A stretch of DNA of 64,000 bases, taken from NCBI RefSeq assembly GCF_000283155.1, contig NW_004454178.1, forward strand, positions 1,295,888 to 1,359,887, given 5' to 3'. Of the stretch, positions 26,751 to 40,099 are shown piece after piece (within the stretch, counting starts at the first letter, position 1; each line of letters starts with the position of its first letter). The translations under genes and the position numbers were made by a program. The stretch is from Ceratotherium simum simum (Eukaryota > Chordata > Mammalia > Perissodactyla > Rhinocerotidae). The notes under the pieces were generated by a model. The model was not told the DNA's origin. It was given only the letters and a program-made list of their open reading frames with translations, and ran no database searches.

Positions 26751-28184
26751 AAATGACTTTCATTTTAAAATTTTAAATGTGACAACATGTAAAGATGTGG
26801 CGATCTTCAGGCACGGATCCTAATAATCAGGATCTAGTTTGTAGTTATTATAGTAGGTATTTGTTAGTTGCCTATTTTCTTTCTATTCCACAATTTCCCT
26901 TTCCTAAAATTTTCCTGATTTTCATGCTGGTATCCAGCCCTCCACCCATCTCATGTGCTTTGAGTGAATTTGTTCCTATAGCCATGTCCCAAAGTGAGCC
27001 TGAATTGGCTTAAGCCAACTAATGCATTCCATTTCCCTTGGCACAATCGCTGGTTCAGAGATTGATATGTGCTAAAACTAGCCCCATGAGAGTGGATTTC
27101 AGCTCCTATGCCCCAAATGCCGGGCAGAAGTGCATTCTCTCACTCTAGACATGAACAGGAAAGCCCATCCCCTGACCATTAGAGGAGCCAGCTTTAAAAT
27201 CAGGCCTACACTATAAATGACAGAACACAGAAATGGAAAGAAACTAGTAAAGTGGGTCCTTACTGACAAAGCCAAGCTCTTGAGTCAACCAGCTTTGAGT
27301 CTGCCCTGTCTCTGAGCTTTCTAGTTTTGTGAGCTCTTTCTTCATTTTTTAAGCCAAATTTGATTTGGGTTTTCTGTTTCTTGCAACAGAAAACAGTCTA
27401 TCTAATATAATTTTCTACTGTAAAATGGAACATAACTTCTCTTGGGATATGTCAAGATAAACTTCTGGTGAGTTTAGATTTAAGGAAAAGACTGAAGAAA
27501 AAGTACGATTTTTAGTAATCAAAATAATTTCAAGAGGGATTTTATGAAACGGAATGTAAAATAAACAAAAAATAAACAAACACATTTGGTAGTAGCCTGA
27601 AACTAGAAAAAACTCCACTAAAATAAACTAGGATCTTTGGGAAAATGGCTGATTTCAGCTCTAGCGCAGGAATTTTACATGTTGAGTATGGGAGATTTTG
27701 TTGTGCCAGAGAACAAGGACACTATCATAAATAATGGGTCATGTCAAAATGATTCAGGGTTACATAGCATCTGGTATTTGTTTTAAAATAATCCATGAGA
27801 GTAGGGGGGTATATAGGGATATAGATGACTAAAGGTTGGTCATGAGTTGATAACTGTCAAAGTGGGGTGACATATACATGGTGGTACATCATACTATTCT
27901 CTCATGTACTTTTGTATATGTTTGACATTTTCCATAATAAAAAGGAAAAAAATATAAGAACAAACTTGAAAGGCCTCTTACTGGCCTAAGATGAAACAAT
28001 TTCTGCATCAAAAAGAATAATGACTGCAATTAATTAAAATACATAAACATTTCCAAAATCCATGAGTTCTTATTGACACTGAAAATATCATTACCGTTGG
28101 AGGTTCTTAGGGCACCCAACTCATTACTCTAAAAATTGATAAAAGGGAAAAAAATCAATTCTGACTTTTATTTACAAATTCTAT

Positions 28185-28615
28185 TTCAGGGTGTGACAGC
28201 CATGGAGATGCAACTCCCAGATCTCCCTTCAAGAAGGAACTTGCTACTTTGTTATAAGGAATACAGTTAACTGAGCCTCCAGCTGTTAGCACGTTTAGGA
28301 TTCACATTAGCTTTTGCGCTGAGGCCACCCTCTTCCCAGGCAGACTTGGACAATGACTGAGCAGACCAGAGGAACCAGGGGCTGACCATTTCTACTAAAT
28401 GTGGGACTCCTCTAATGGGTAGTCTTTACTCCAGGGCTTCTCATTGGATTGGGCAGGACTTTGTCGGATCTGCTTCATGGTGTCAGGCTCTTTTCTCCCT
28501 GCCCAGTATGACCTTCCTTCCCTTTTCATCTTTCACAGGTGTTGTCTCTCAATAAACCTCTTGCACTTCTAACTGTGTCTTCACTTCTGATTCCTAGAGG
28601 AACCAACTACTAACC
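28185..28615 (+). repeat. LTR-like remnant (probably ERVL-related)
   Basis: A TG...-type start (TGTGACAGCCATGGAGATG), a CTCAATAAACCTCTTGCAC polyadenylation block, and a tail ending AGGAACCAACTACTAAC have the order of an ERVL-class LTR. No internal retroviral region adjoins, so it is a solo LTR if the call is right. Confidence 0.5.
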
Positions 28616-30015
28616 AAAAAGTTGATGAAGGTTCTTCTTTATGAAAGTTAAATGCAAAAGGAGTTAAAATTTTAGAAAATCATCTTTTATAACTCCTAAT
28701 GAAATTATAGGTCTTGTAAATAATTATCAATGGATGTTAAAACCATGTAAAATGTTGATAGGGAATTTTATGGAGGTATCAGACTAATGCTAACTGAATC
28801 CACTGATCAATCTCAGTATCTCTAAAAGTGAGACAACTAGACATTATGTGTCTCATGGTGTGATGCAATAGAATATTCACAGCACCACCACTTATTAAGT
28901 TTTTTGGACAAAAATATTGAGCCTGAATCTAATCAAACCTCTAGCTCTGACAATCAGTTTATGGAAAACATAGGGAATAGAGAAATAAATTAGAAATCAC
29001 TATGAGAGACCAATCAGGCTGTCGACACAAAATAACCAATTACCATTCTATAGATAAGAGAAATAAAGTGAGTTTACTTGAGCCAGAGTGAGGATTATAA
29101 CCTGGGAATGCCTTAGAAAGCATTCCAGAGAAGCATGGTTTTCAGTACAGTCTTATATCTTTTTAGAACAAAGAACATACATTAAACACACCAAGCACAC
29201 ATTTTTATCAAAATTTTAAAGAGGTATTCAATTGCAAATTAGCAAGTGAATGTGACTGTGATGTCAGGAAAGGAACTGATCTGGGCATTACCAATAGGGC
29301 ATTACTAGTAGCATGTAGGAGGAGAAGTGTGCATTCTTATCTGAAGAGAGTGTATTCTTTACTTTAATGGTTAAGCGGATGTACAATGTATGTTTGATAG
29401 GCCATAAGTCAGGCTTTTTAGTTCAAGTTGATTCAGTTTTGAACCCTAATAGTTAACCCATATACCTCAATATGTGAAAATCTCTTGTGAAGACAAATAA
29501 TAATGGTGCACATTCTATGAAATAAATGATATGTTTTTTTGCAACAAATCAATGGCATAGAGGAAAAAGGGAGAAATAATCCCCATCTCATTTTACGAGG
29601 TTAGCATTACCATGATAACAAAACCAGGTGAAGACAGTGCAAGAAAAGAAAATTACAGCCAAATGTTCCTTTGAAGATAGATGCAAAAATTCCCAATAAA
29701 CTATATCAAATAAAACCAAGCAATATGTAAATATTATACTACACAATGACCAAGTGGGGTTTATCCCAGGAATGCAAGGTTGGTTCGATCTTCAAAATTC
29801 AGTCAGTGTAATCCACTATATTAATAATCCAAAGAAGAAAAACCACATGATCATATTAATCGATGTAGAAAAGCATTTGACAGCATTCAATATCCATTAA
29901 TGATAGAAGCTCTCATCAAATTAGGAATAGAATGGAATCTCTTCTGACACAAACTCAAGACAAGGTTGACATAAGAAAAGCCATACTGTAGAAAAGAAAA
30001 ACCCTATAGTAACTT

Positions 30016-30453
30016 TGAATGACCTCTGACAAACTAAGCCAGCTGGATATGCACCCTCCAGGAGATCTAACTGCTCTGTAGATTTTAGGACCCCTGCTTG
30101 TGCATGTACCTCCCAGCCATGTTAAGATGACAACTTTGTTCTTTTGAGTTCCTTAGGAATGTGATGACCCTCAAACAGAGAGTCATCATCAATGAAAACT
30201 GAAAGATCTGGTGTTGCACTCCCAGTCTGTAACACCAGAGGGTCAACATTCCTACCCCCCCCCATAACACACTGGCCTATATAACTGCTGTAAGATTTTG
30301 TGCCCCTTTAAGATGGTTCTTTGAGACAGTAGTCGGCCTTCTTCTCCCTTGCTAGCAAGCTGTAATAAATTGCCCTTTATTTTCCACCATCTTGCGTCTT
30401 GACGATTGGCTTTTGTCTCACAGCGAGCAGATCGTACCCTTTGTGCGGTAACA
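30016..30453 (+). repeat. Solo LTR inserted in the L1
   Basis: This 0.44-kb block interrupts L1 ORF2. It has a TATA-like CTATATAACT, an AATAAA (TGTAATAAATTGCC) and an end in GGTAACA. A possible 4-bp duplication ACTT is at 30012-30015 and 30453-30456, though edges are ambiguous by a few bases. No internal retroviral sequence is attached. Confidence 0.65.
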
Positions 30454-30529
30454 CTTCCACCTGATCAAGTGCATCTACTAAAAATATACTTTAAAAATCA
30501 TACCTAATGTGAAAGGCTGAATGCTTCCC

Positions 30530-30564
30530 CTCTAAGGTCAGGAACAGATGTCCTGACCTTAGAG
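30530..30564. repeat. Perfect 14-bp inverted repeat within L1
   Basis: CTCTAAGGTCAGGA (30530-30543) is followed after 7 bases by its exact complement (30551-30564). L1 at this place normally has only the first arm, so the second arm looks like a local templated copy. An 11-bp direct repeat GAGAATGAGAT follows. Confidence 0.9.
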
Positions 30565-31780
30565 AATGAGATGAGAGAATGAGATGTCCATTCTTACCAT
30601 TCCTATTCAATATTGTAGAGGAAGTCCTAGTAAGCACAATAAGAGAAAGAAAGGAGGGAAGGGAGGGAGAGAGGAAGAAAGAAAGAAGGAAATAAAGAGA
30701 AAAAAAGAAAAAGAAATGAAAGGCATACAGGTTAAAAAGAAAGAACACTGTCCCTATTCATGGATGACATTACTGTCTATGTAGAAAATCCCAAAGAATC
30801 TACCAAAAAACTCCTAGAATTTATAAGTGAGTTTAGCATACCATAGGATACAAGGTCAATAAACAACAATCAATTATATCGGCAATAAAAAATTGTAAAC
30901 CAAAATTAAACTTCAATACAATTTACCGTAGCCGCCAAAAAAAAAAAAGAAACACTTAATTGTAAATATAACAAAACATATAGGATCTCTAAGTTTAGAA
31001 CTACAAAATGCTGAAGAAATAAATCAAAGAGGATCTACATAAACTGAGACATTCCCATTCATGGGCTGAAGAGTCAACATATTAAAAATGGCAATTCCCT
31101 CCAAAGTGATTTATAGATTTACTGCAATTCCAATCAAAACCCCAGCAGGAATTTTTTGTAGATATAGACAGGTTGATTCAAAAATTTATATGGAAAGGAA
31201 AAAAAATTAGAATAGCCAAAACAATTTTGGAAAAGAAGAATAAAGTTAGAGGAATCCCATTATCTGATTTTAAGACTTTCTATAAAGTTACTATAACTAA
31301 GTCAAAGGGGGAGATACATAGATTAATGAAACAGCACAGAGTCTAGAAATAGACCCACACAAATACGGTCAATTCATTTTTGAAAAAAGTGCAAAGGCAA
31401 TTCAATGAAAAAAATTGATACTCTTTTCAACAAGTGGTATTGGAAGGATTAGACATCTACATGCCAAAAAATGCACCTGAACATATATCTCACACCTTAT
31501 AAAAAATTACTAAATGGAACATAGATCTAAATGAACAATGTAAAATATAAAATTCTTAAAAGAAAACATAGGAGAATATATTCATGACTTGAGTTTGAGC
31601 AAAGAGTTCTTAGATATGATACCAAATGCATGATCTATAAAAGAAAAACACTGACAAATTGGAATTCATCAAAATTAAAAACTTTTGCTCTACAAAACCC
31701 ACTGTTAAGAGAATGGAAGAACCAGCTACAGATAGGGAGAAAATCTTTACAAATCACATATCCAACAAAGGACTTGTATC

Positions 31781-32252
31781 CATAGGGGAACAGCCAGAGC
31801 CTGGTGAGCTGGCACATTTCTGCATAGACCACATAGGCGGCTGAATCTTGACAGACAGCCTGTGACCCCTCTAGAACATGAGAGCATGGGAGACTTGTGA
31901 GGTGCTGCTACCAGGCCATTTCTTACTTGCTTCCCTATCTACCCAGGGGGTGTCATGAGACAGCTTCTCATCATTTCAGGGTTCTGATGGGGTATGAGGG
32001 TTTCTGCTTTGCCACCCTTAAGGCACACCTGCAGCTATAAAACTGATTAGCAGCGTCATGGGACAGAATCCTCAGCAACAGTGTCCCATCATTCTTGTGG
32101 CAGTCATTTGGCCTCTTTTGTTTCAGTGTCATCCTGCACAAAGGCACAGACAGCTGGCACCTCTCTATGTAAGCAATAAACTGAGTCCACAAAGGACTCC
32201 TTGTTTCTTTACTGGCTGAATCTGTCAGGCGGGCTTTGCCTTGTGTTTGACA
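31781..32252 (+). repeat. Second solo LTR in the same L1, GTATC duplication
   Basis: The L1 reading ...GGACTTGTATC stops at 31780 and resumes at 32258 (GGAATATATAAAGAA). GTATC is present on both sides (31776-31780, 32253-32257). The insert has AATAAA (GTAAGCAATAAACTGAGTCC) followed by a short T-rich R/U5-like tail ending TTTGACA. Confidence 0.65.
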
Positions 32253-33151
32253 GTATCGGAATATATAAAGAAATCTCACAGCTCAATACCAAGAAAATAA
32301 GCAACCCAACTAAAAAATGGGCAAAAGGTCTGAACAGACAATCCACCAAAGAAGATATGTGGAGGTCAAATAAGCACACGAGAAGCTGTTCGATATCATA
32401 AGACATTTGCATCAAATGCAAATTAAAACCACGAGATACCACTACACATCTATTAGAATGGCCGAAATAAAGAACACAAGTGCTAGAGAAGATGCAGAGC
32501 AACTGGAACTCTTACCTTGCTGGTGGGAAGGCAAAATGGTACGGGCATTCTGCAAAAACAGCTTGGCAGTTTCTTATGGAGTTAAAAGTACATTTACCTT
32601 CATGACCCAACAATTCCTCTTCTGGGTACTTAATCTCAGCAACCACAATGTCCTTAAGCAGGTGAAGGAACAAACTGTGGTACGTCCATACAGCAGAATA
32701 CTAATTAGCACTAAAAAAGGAATGAGCTGTTAACTCACACGATGTGCGTGAATGAGTCTTAAATGCATTTGTGCTAAGAAGCCATTCTCAAAAGTTTACG
32801 TACTATTTGAGTCCATTTATGTGACAGTCTCAAAATGACAAAACTATAATAGAACAGATCAGTGGTTGTCAGGGGTTAGAGGTGCAGAGAGGGTGTGGCT
32901 ATAAAGGGCATGAGGTACTTTTTTGGGGTAATGGAACTGTTCTGTATTCTGATTGTGGTGGTGCTTGCATGAATCTATATACATGCTAAAATTCAAAGAA
33001 CCAAAAAGGCAATTTTACTGTATGTATGTATACCCAAAAAAGGTAAATTTGCTGTACGTTAATTTAAAAAATAAGATTTAAAAAGAAAGAGAAAAGTAAA
33101 AAAGAGCGAAAGGTGGACTGTTATTAAAAAAAAAAAAAAAGGAAAAGAAAA

Positions 33152-33397
33152 AGGGGCCAGCCCCGTGGCCTAGCAGTTAAGTGCACGCACTCCACTGCTG
33201 GCAGCCCGGGTTTGGATCCTGGGTGCACACCAACGTACCGCTTGTCGGGCCATGCTGTGGTGGCGTCCCATATAAAGTGGAGGAAGAAGGGCACAGATTT
33301 TGGCCCAGGGCCAGTCTTCCTCAGCAAAAAGAGGAGGATTGGTGTGGATGTTAGCTCAGGGCTGATCTGCCTCACACACAAAAAAAAAAGAGAGAGA
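33152..33397 (+). repeat. ERE-type SINE
   Basis: It starts GGGGCCAGCCCCGTGGCC and carries the long ERE body with GATGTTAGCTCAGGGCTGAT before an A-rich, then GA-rich tail. It sits just past the end of the L1 at 29640-33060. Confidence 0.9.
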
Positions 33398-34669
33398 GAG
33401 AGACTTAGGAGACAATACAAAAAAATGCAACTTGTGCACCTTGCTTGGATCTTGATTTGAACAAACCAACTACGAAAGGCATTCTTGATATAACCAAAAC
33501 AAATTTAATGTCAATTTGGAACTGGTTAAATCTAAGTTTTTAAATTATGATAATGTCCTTGAGGTTATATACAAAAACCCTCATCGGTTGGCTATCTATT
33601 CCGAAATATATATGTGTGTGTGAACTAAAGTTAAGTCTGGTTTTGCTTTAAAATAACTGAGCAAAAAAAAGTGGGAGAGATAAACTGGCAAATGTTGAAG
33701 CTAGAGGTTCATTATACTATCTTCACTATTTTTGAGTATGTTTGAAGTTTTCTGTGATTTTTCTTAAAAATGGAAAATGGAACTTCAGAAATAGAGAACT
33801 TCTTTTCAACATTTATTATAAAGCAGTGGAAATCATAGGCCTACAGTTTGTTTCCATCTCAATGTCAAATCTTTCCAATGACTCCAAATAAATAAATGCT
33901 GTGTGTGCCAAAAATAATACTGACGTATGAAAAAAACCAGTCTCCTGGAAATCTTATACCTTGAGCAATAAACTACTAAAATTACTAGATTAGTAAAGAT
34001 TTGCAGTTAAATTTTAAATAGCAAATCAAAACAGCTTCTTTTACATGTTGTCATTTTCAGTGACACCATCAAAGAAATAAAGGGCAAAAATAATTTTAAA
34101 GCAAGAATTATGATTCTAAAAATCTCAGCCAAAACCCAAAATTACTCAGGCTTTTTGATTCTCATTAATTATTTACACAGTGTGGCTTTCTTGCTGTGTT
34201 GGTCCAGTCTGTTCTTTTGAGCATTATTGTTATTTATTGTTTCTTGAGCAGTTAGCACTGCATGAGATACGGATGATAAATCCCCTCCCTAGGGGACAAT
34301 CAAAGCCACACAAACAAAACACTAAGACCAGCTATTTAAGAAATGAAAACCAAATGGGAGGTTAAGAAACACATTCTGAATTCCCTTTTTTCCTTTCAGC
34401 TTTAAGCCTATGATACAACAGATGCTTCTTTCGGGGGTGCAAAACCAGACTGTGGTTGGCAAGACAAAGACACTAACCGGCTTAGAAGAGACAGAAAACA
34501 TCCCAGAGATCATTCCAAGAAAATATCCTACCTCGGAAAGCCTTTCACTTTCTGACATATAAAGATTACTGGAACCTATTCCTAGCTCTACGGACTGTAA
34601 CAGCTCTGTCCATGTGTGTGAGGATGATTTAGGTCTGCCCAGCAGACTTTTCTCATCCATCTCTTCTTT

Positions 34670-34865
34670 TTTGTTTTTCCCTTTTTCTCCCCAAAGCCCC
34701 AGTAGATAGTTGTATGTCATAGTTGCACATCCTTCTAGTTGCTGTATGTGGGACGCGGCCTCAGCATGGCTGGAGAAGCAGTGCGTCAGTGCGCGCCCCG
34801 GATCTGAACCCGGGCCGCCAGTAGCGGAGCGCGTGCACTTAACCACTACGCCACGGGGCCGGCTA
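34670..34865 (-). repeat. ERE-type SINE (short form)
   Basis: Reverse orientation, from CCCCAAAGCCCCAGTAGATA to the head CACGGGGCCGGC. Flanks CATCCATCTCTT and CATCCCTCTCTT look like an imperfect target duplication. Confidence 0.88.
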
Positions 34866-35249
34866 CCCATCCCTCTCTTTTGGTAATTCACTCCCTGCTT
34901 CAGAAGCTGCTTCCCCCAGTCCAAGTGTTCCTCATGGGACTGTCAATCACAGGGCACCTTTCCCCTCCCTTATAATGACATTGTGCTGAAAGACACAGGC
35001 CTGGAGCAGCCCAAGGTCATATTTACAGGCCCTGTAATGAAATTTCTCTGCAGTGTTCATTAGGCCAATTTGCAAAGAAAAGTAAAAATAAGTGACCACA
35101 GTGTAAGTTCTGGCAGTTCTAAACCGCAGAACCGGGCCCTTGAGACCCTAGTTCCTACAGTTCTTTAGACTATGTGAGCTACTCCACAATCCTTTAAAGC
35201 TAGTACTTTTGCTTAGGATGGTGTGAATTGGGTTTCTTTTGTCATTTGC

Positions 35250-35340
35250 ACCTGAAGGAATCCTGAGAAGTTAAATAACTTGCCTAAGGTCCAATGGCTC
35301 CTAATGGTAGAGTCATCATTCAAACCCAGGTCTGTCCATC
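35250..35340 (+). repeat. MIR-family fragment
   Basis: It reads AGTTAAATAACTTGCCTAAG and CAAACCCAGGTCTGTC, typical of MIR cores. Confidence 0.6.
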
Positions 35341-36705
35341 TCTACATAGTAGGCTGTTCCTACGATGTTAATTTACTTGTTATCCTACACGTGTTGTACT
35401 CCTAAAATCTAGTTTCCTTTAAGATTGAGAAAAACGGGAAAGGAACTGTGGGGGAGGTAGTCTGTGTAATCCTGTTCACTTCCAGGTAGTAGGAGGGAGG
35501 TGAAATCAGCAAATACAGTAAAATCTAATAAAAATTTATTTTATCCCATTTTGCATGGTATTTAATGCATATAAGCAAGAACTCAAGCTGGCAATCATAC
35601 AAACTTCTACCCAAGAGCAAATCAAAACTCTGTTAATTCTAGGAAAGAAGGGTATCAAAGTATTTTCTCTTCCTTCTGCTCTATCCAGTTGCAACAGTTA
35701 CATAAAAATGTTTCCCATTTTCCTATTTTAAATGATTACTTTATTTCTTTTATTGCACTTATCATGATTTGAAATTATCTTGTTTATTTACTTCTCACTC
35801 TATTTATTACAACTTATTTGTTTATTCACTTATTAGCAGGGATCTTGCCAGTTTCGTTTGCCATCATATTTTTGACAGCCTGGCTTAGAGAAGACACAAA
35901 GTATTTGTTAAATTAATTTGAAAAAGTACATTGTTCCAAAATAAAAGTCACTGTTTTGATATCTATAAAACCTACCAACATCTTGAAACTAAAGGTTGAT
36001 GGATTATTCTGTGTTCTCCTATATACTAAACTGGGTTGGAAATCTGTTGAAAGCCCAGGTGTCAGTAGATGAGAGAAGCAACCACATTCTCTAGTTGGGG
36101 TTAGGCAAATGCTGCTTCCAAGGCTGTAGGTAGGGAGGCTTCCTGCCTCAGCTAGAGCAGCTCTGTATTCATCAGCATTTTGCAGGGACTCTCTGCATAG
36201 CTTTCGTTTGAAGAAAGGGTTCCATTGCTTACAGAGGCTTAGGGTAGGGTGGTAGAAACCACTCTTTCTGGAGAATTTGGAGCAAAAAACAGCTGAAATT
36301 ATTTTGCATTCTAAATTATATTTATTTTTTCCTTTCAAAGTCAATGTGCTTTAAGTATTATTAGTGTTTTTATAGTACAATAAAATTATTTCTGCCTTAG
36401 TTTTAAAGATTTGAGCAATTATGCTTTTGAAGAATTTTAGGGATAAATGAGACACTAAGGCTTCTCGAATCAGCAAATCTTTGCCTTTTAGCTATATAAA
36501 AGTTAAACTTTATATTGGAGAATTTTAGAATTTTTGGATTTCTCCTCCCACTGAGTTAATCTTCTGTTTGCATTTGATTTCTTTCCCTATAGAAAGAGCA
36601 TACAAAAACATGTTTAGTGTTTCCTCCCTTTCCAGGTTGCATTTTATCTTGAGTAGATTTAAAACCAGATTAGTTGTAATAGGATTCCAGGATGTGGGCA
36701 GACGT

Positions 36706-36796
36706 CTACTTGTCCCTGACGATCTCTCTTGCAATCAGTTCCTTCATTATTTCATTGGTACCACAGATTGGCTGAGCTGGGGCATCCTCATAAGCT
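36706..36796 (-). pseudogene. ACADL: ACADL exon 11, coding end with a lost glycine codon
   Basis: After a TATCCAG acceptor the exon reads AYEDAPAQPICGTNEIMKEL to REIVRDK and TAG (36708-36706). Human has AYVDARVQPIYGGTNEIM in the first part. One codon of the YGGTNE motif, the most conserved C-terminal signature of the family and part of the FAD/ADP contact across the dimer, is missing. The adjacent Tyr is Cys, and V-to-E, R-to-P and F-to-R changes are present. The deletion keeps frame. The 3' UTR continues to the left, but I could not choose a polyadenylation site with confidence. Confidence 0.85.
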
Positions 36797-38524
36797 CTGG
36801 ATAAATCAAAAGATGATCAAATGAATAAATGAAAGATATTAGAAATTATAAGTTTTGTCTCACCAGGTAACTATTAAAGTATTCATTTATTTAAATCCAA
36901 ACAATAAAAAAGTTCTTCATAAATTACTTTTTTTTCAGGATGGCATTCATCCTAGATTGGTATAATTATAAAATCCTATTAAGATATGGATCATCTGCCG
37001 TAGCTTTGTTTTAGTTTGCTTAAGAGACAACAAATTCAAAATAACTTTTATAAATATGTTTCATTTGATTTAATTTTGTAAAATTCAACACATATAATAG
37101 CATTCCAAAAAAGGCTGGTTTAGATTTAGAAAGGGATGGAATGTCTTAATTTCTTGTTATCTTTGTTTCTCCAAAAAGTTTAAATCCACTGGTTTTACAG
37201 AAAACAAAAGAAAAAAGAAAGTACATATTTTCTAACATCTTTTAGATTCCCATCACCTCTGCTGCCGTCAGGGGTATAAACTGATGCTTCAGAAAATATT
37301 ACTTCCCACAAAGTTAACAAGTAACTTATTTTTTGGAAATGCTTAATAGTCACTCCAGTAACGTACGAGGTTAAAATACTGAGTGGCTGAGTCCACTGCC
37401 ACAAAAAAAAACACAAAAAAATGTTATCAGGAATTCACCTTTGGTAGCGATGACAGCAACCATGACACCGTACAGTTGTTTTTACCTGTTCTCACCTCAT
37501 TTTATCCTCTTAGGTCTGGGATCAGGGAGGATAAATATGATCATTTTGCAGGTAAAGGAACTGAGGGGCAGAAAAGTTAATACATTTACTAATTAATGGT
37601 GGCTATTCAATGGTTACATAACAGATCACTGGCAGATTGGAATGAGAAGGTGGGTATCCTGGCACTTCGGCAAGTATCTTTTTTGTTATATCACAATATT
37701 GTCACTGGCCCAGGCATGCAGGACTCATTACTGAGCTCTGGACTTTCCTAGCAGACAAATGCAAAGGCATTTTTTTTTAAGCATAAAATCTGTTTTTTTT
37801 TTTTTAATTTAGTTTTTGAGACAAATTCAATGTGCCAGCTCTCTAGGAACATGACCCATTCTGCTTATTCTGCTCCATACTCATCATGGTACCGTGCAAA
37901 CAGTAAGCACTCGGTCAATATTTACTGATTTGATTTACTGTATTACAAGGGAATTTTAGAGTCTCAATACCTACTCTCCGATGAAACTTGAAATCTAGAG
38001 ACATTTGTGTTTCAAATATAATTCTTTGGAACAGATTCCATTGTTGACCACGAAATCCAGCCCCCGCATTTACTGGACCTACCTAGCGTTTCAGCCAACT
38101 TCAGCAATCTCAGAGCTGGACTTGGCTGGGCATTCTTTTTCACATTAAAGAAGTTCCAGTGGAGTAGGTAATGACAGAGACCAGTGGACCTTTCATAGGT
38201 TACTAATTAAAATCAGTCATCAACTAAAATTAACAGAGAAAGGCAGCAGAAGGAATGTTTAGCCACACAGTGATGAAGCTCTATATCTCTGCTCTTCCCA
38301 GCACGGCAGAGAAGTCCAGGAAAATGGCAAACCATAAGCCTCACTTCTCACAGGCCCCAAGCCTAGTGAGTGAGACTAAACAGACTCACATGCTCAAGAC
38401 CAGTTATTTGAATAAAAACACACACACACAAAAACTCCCCAAAATGAAATGAAACAAAACAAAAAAGCAAAAAAAGTATCTCCTTTATCGGTGAAACCAA
38501 GACTCAGCAACGCGCCTGCACGCG

Positions 38525-38529
<5 letters not shown>

Positions 38530-38559
<30 letters not shown>
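38530..38559 (+). repeat. (AC)n microsatellite
   Basis: About 14 AC units after a mixed GCGC/AC lead-in (CGCGCCTGCACGCGCATAC). Confidence 0.95.
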
Positions 38560-38560
<1 letters not shown>

Positions 38561-40099
38561 ATGGCTTAATCTGAGGATTTAAGAAACACAATTAGAATGA
38601 CTTTTTTCTATCAAATCAGAGTCTGCACACTGCATCCACATAGCGCCTAATGTGTCGGATTAGCTTTTTTGATATTATCTACTACTCTCTCTTTTGTTAT
38701 AAAAAGTTTCTTCCCAGTGTCTTTGGGTAGAGAAACAGCAGTCTAGTTTAAAAGTTCATACAATCTTTGAACTAACAAGCTGGACAACAGGGGATTATTA
38801 TTCCCCAAGGGAAATATAAGTCTCTCAAATTGAAACCAGGGATTTCAAAGAAGCCATGAAGCTACAATTTTTGCTTGCTACTGACCTGAAGGAATTGCCT
38901 CTGAGAAAAGAGACCAAGACTGAAGCTATACTCTGATCCTGGGCCCTGTAGATGGCCGACCCCTCCTCGCCTGCTATGCCTTTCTTAGAACCGAAACTAA
39001 ACTAGACAAACACTGCACCACATGTCTACATTCCCAGCAGCAGTTGTAACAGCACAGTTAAGTAGAAAAACATAAACATCCATTATTTTACTTTCTCAGC
39101 ATTGTGAATATTGTGAATAAGATGAGTTAATATTGTGAGTAAAACATGAAAATGCACAGGAAAAGTTCCACTGATGATTTAATTTGTGCTAGCACAACTC
39201 AGTGTTTACTTCTGGCTTCATGACTATACAAAGATAAAAGAAAATAAATCTGCTTCTGATTAAGGCCTATTTGAAGTAGTTCTGAAAGGATATACCAAAA
39301 TCCAAGTCCAAGGATGGATAAAAAAAGAAAGCATTTAGCTCCTTCATGCCTGCATTCCCAAGGAAGGGAACAGCCCTCGTTGTTGCTGAGTTTGTAAAGA
39401 TTGTAAATTATACACACCCTGTGATTTAAGTTTTCTGAGCCGCCCAATTGCTACAGAAAATTAGTTAATTATATCTATGATGGAGCTTCTGTTCTTAATC
39501 TAACTTCAATAAAATGTTTATTTTCCTCATTAAAGACTATCAAATGTTTTCAATTATGATGGCCAAAATGACAGATTTGAAAGTCACTTTGAATACTAGT
39601 TTGATCCTTTTTCCCTTTAGATACTCTGTATTTGGATTAAAATTAGAAAGTTTTTAGAAGCCCATACCATTCTCAGTCTCAGATTCAGAACTAAATTGGA
39701 CTTCTCTCTATATAGCAAAAAGCTCCTTGGGAAAATACTGCTAAATAAGAGGAAAAATACATTTTCTAGAGTGATGAGGAGAACTGCCATGGGGAGATTA
39801 TCAAGGGAAAAGACTATGGGAAGAGGGAAAGGAGAAATTTTGGAGATGGAGGAAGAAATAGGGAAGAGGATGCTGCCTATTGACAAACTAGGACTGCTTG
39901 GAACTAATGACAGGAATATTCATATGCGATACAATAAAAAAGGGTGCATTTAATTCCCTTTAATTTGAAGGAAATAAAAACTCTAGTCGGAGAAAATTAA
40001 TACTTTTGATTTGTTTTTTAGAGCAAATAAATAATCAAAAATTTAAATATGACAACTCAGATCCTCTTCATATGCAGGTTAATTTTTCTGTAGTGTCAT

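Larger units (their letters stand above)
29640..33060 (+). repeat. L1 (ORF2 3' half to 3' end) carrying two LTR insertions
   Basis: L1 ORF2 blocks run in order (ATTCCCAATAAACTATATC, CAAGTGGGGTTTATCCCAGG, TCATCAAATTAGGAATAGAA, GCAGGAATTTTTTGTAGATA, TCCAACAAAGGACTTGTATC, GAATATATAAAGAAATCTCA, then the ORF2 end and 3' region). The reading is split at about 30016-30453 and 31781-32252 by LTR-like insertions. Multiple stops make it dead. Confidence 0.85.
21900..36000. other. Intergenic region between KANSL1L promoter and ACADL 3' end
   Basis: No coding exon is recognisable on either strand. The content is L1 fragments (24570-25060 and 29640-33060), LTR remnants, two ERE SINEs and MIR-type fragments. 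All longer open frames here are antisense or sense shadows of these repeats. Confidence 0.6.

Noticed and set aside
34322..34924. 200-codon minus-strand frame
   Set aside because: Much of it is translation of an ERE SINE joined to unique sequence; no known domain.
38526..38560. Regularly repeated sequence as a CRISPR-like array
   Set aside because: It is a plain AC dinucleotide repeat in vertebrate DNA.
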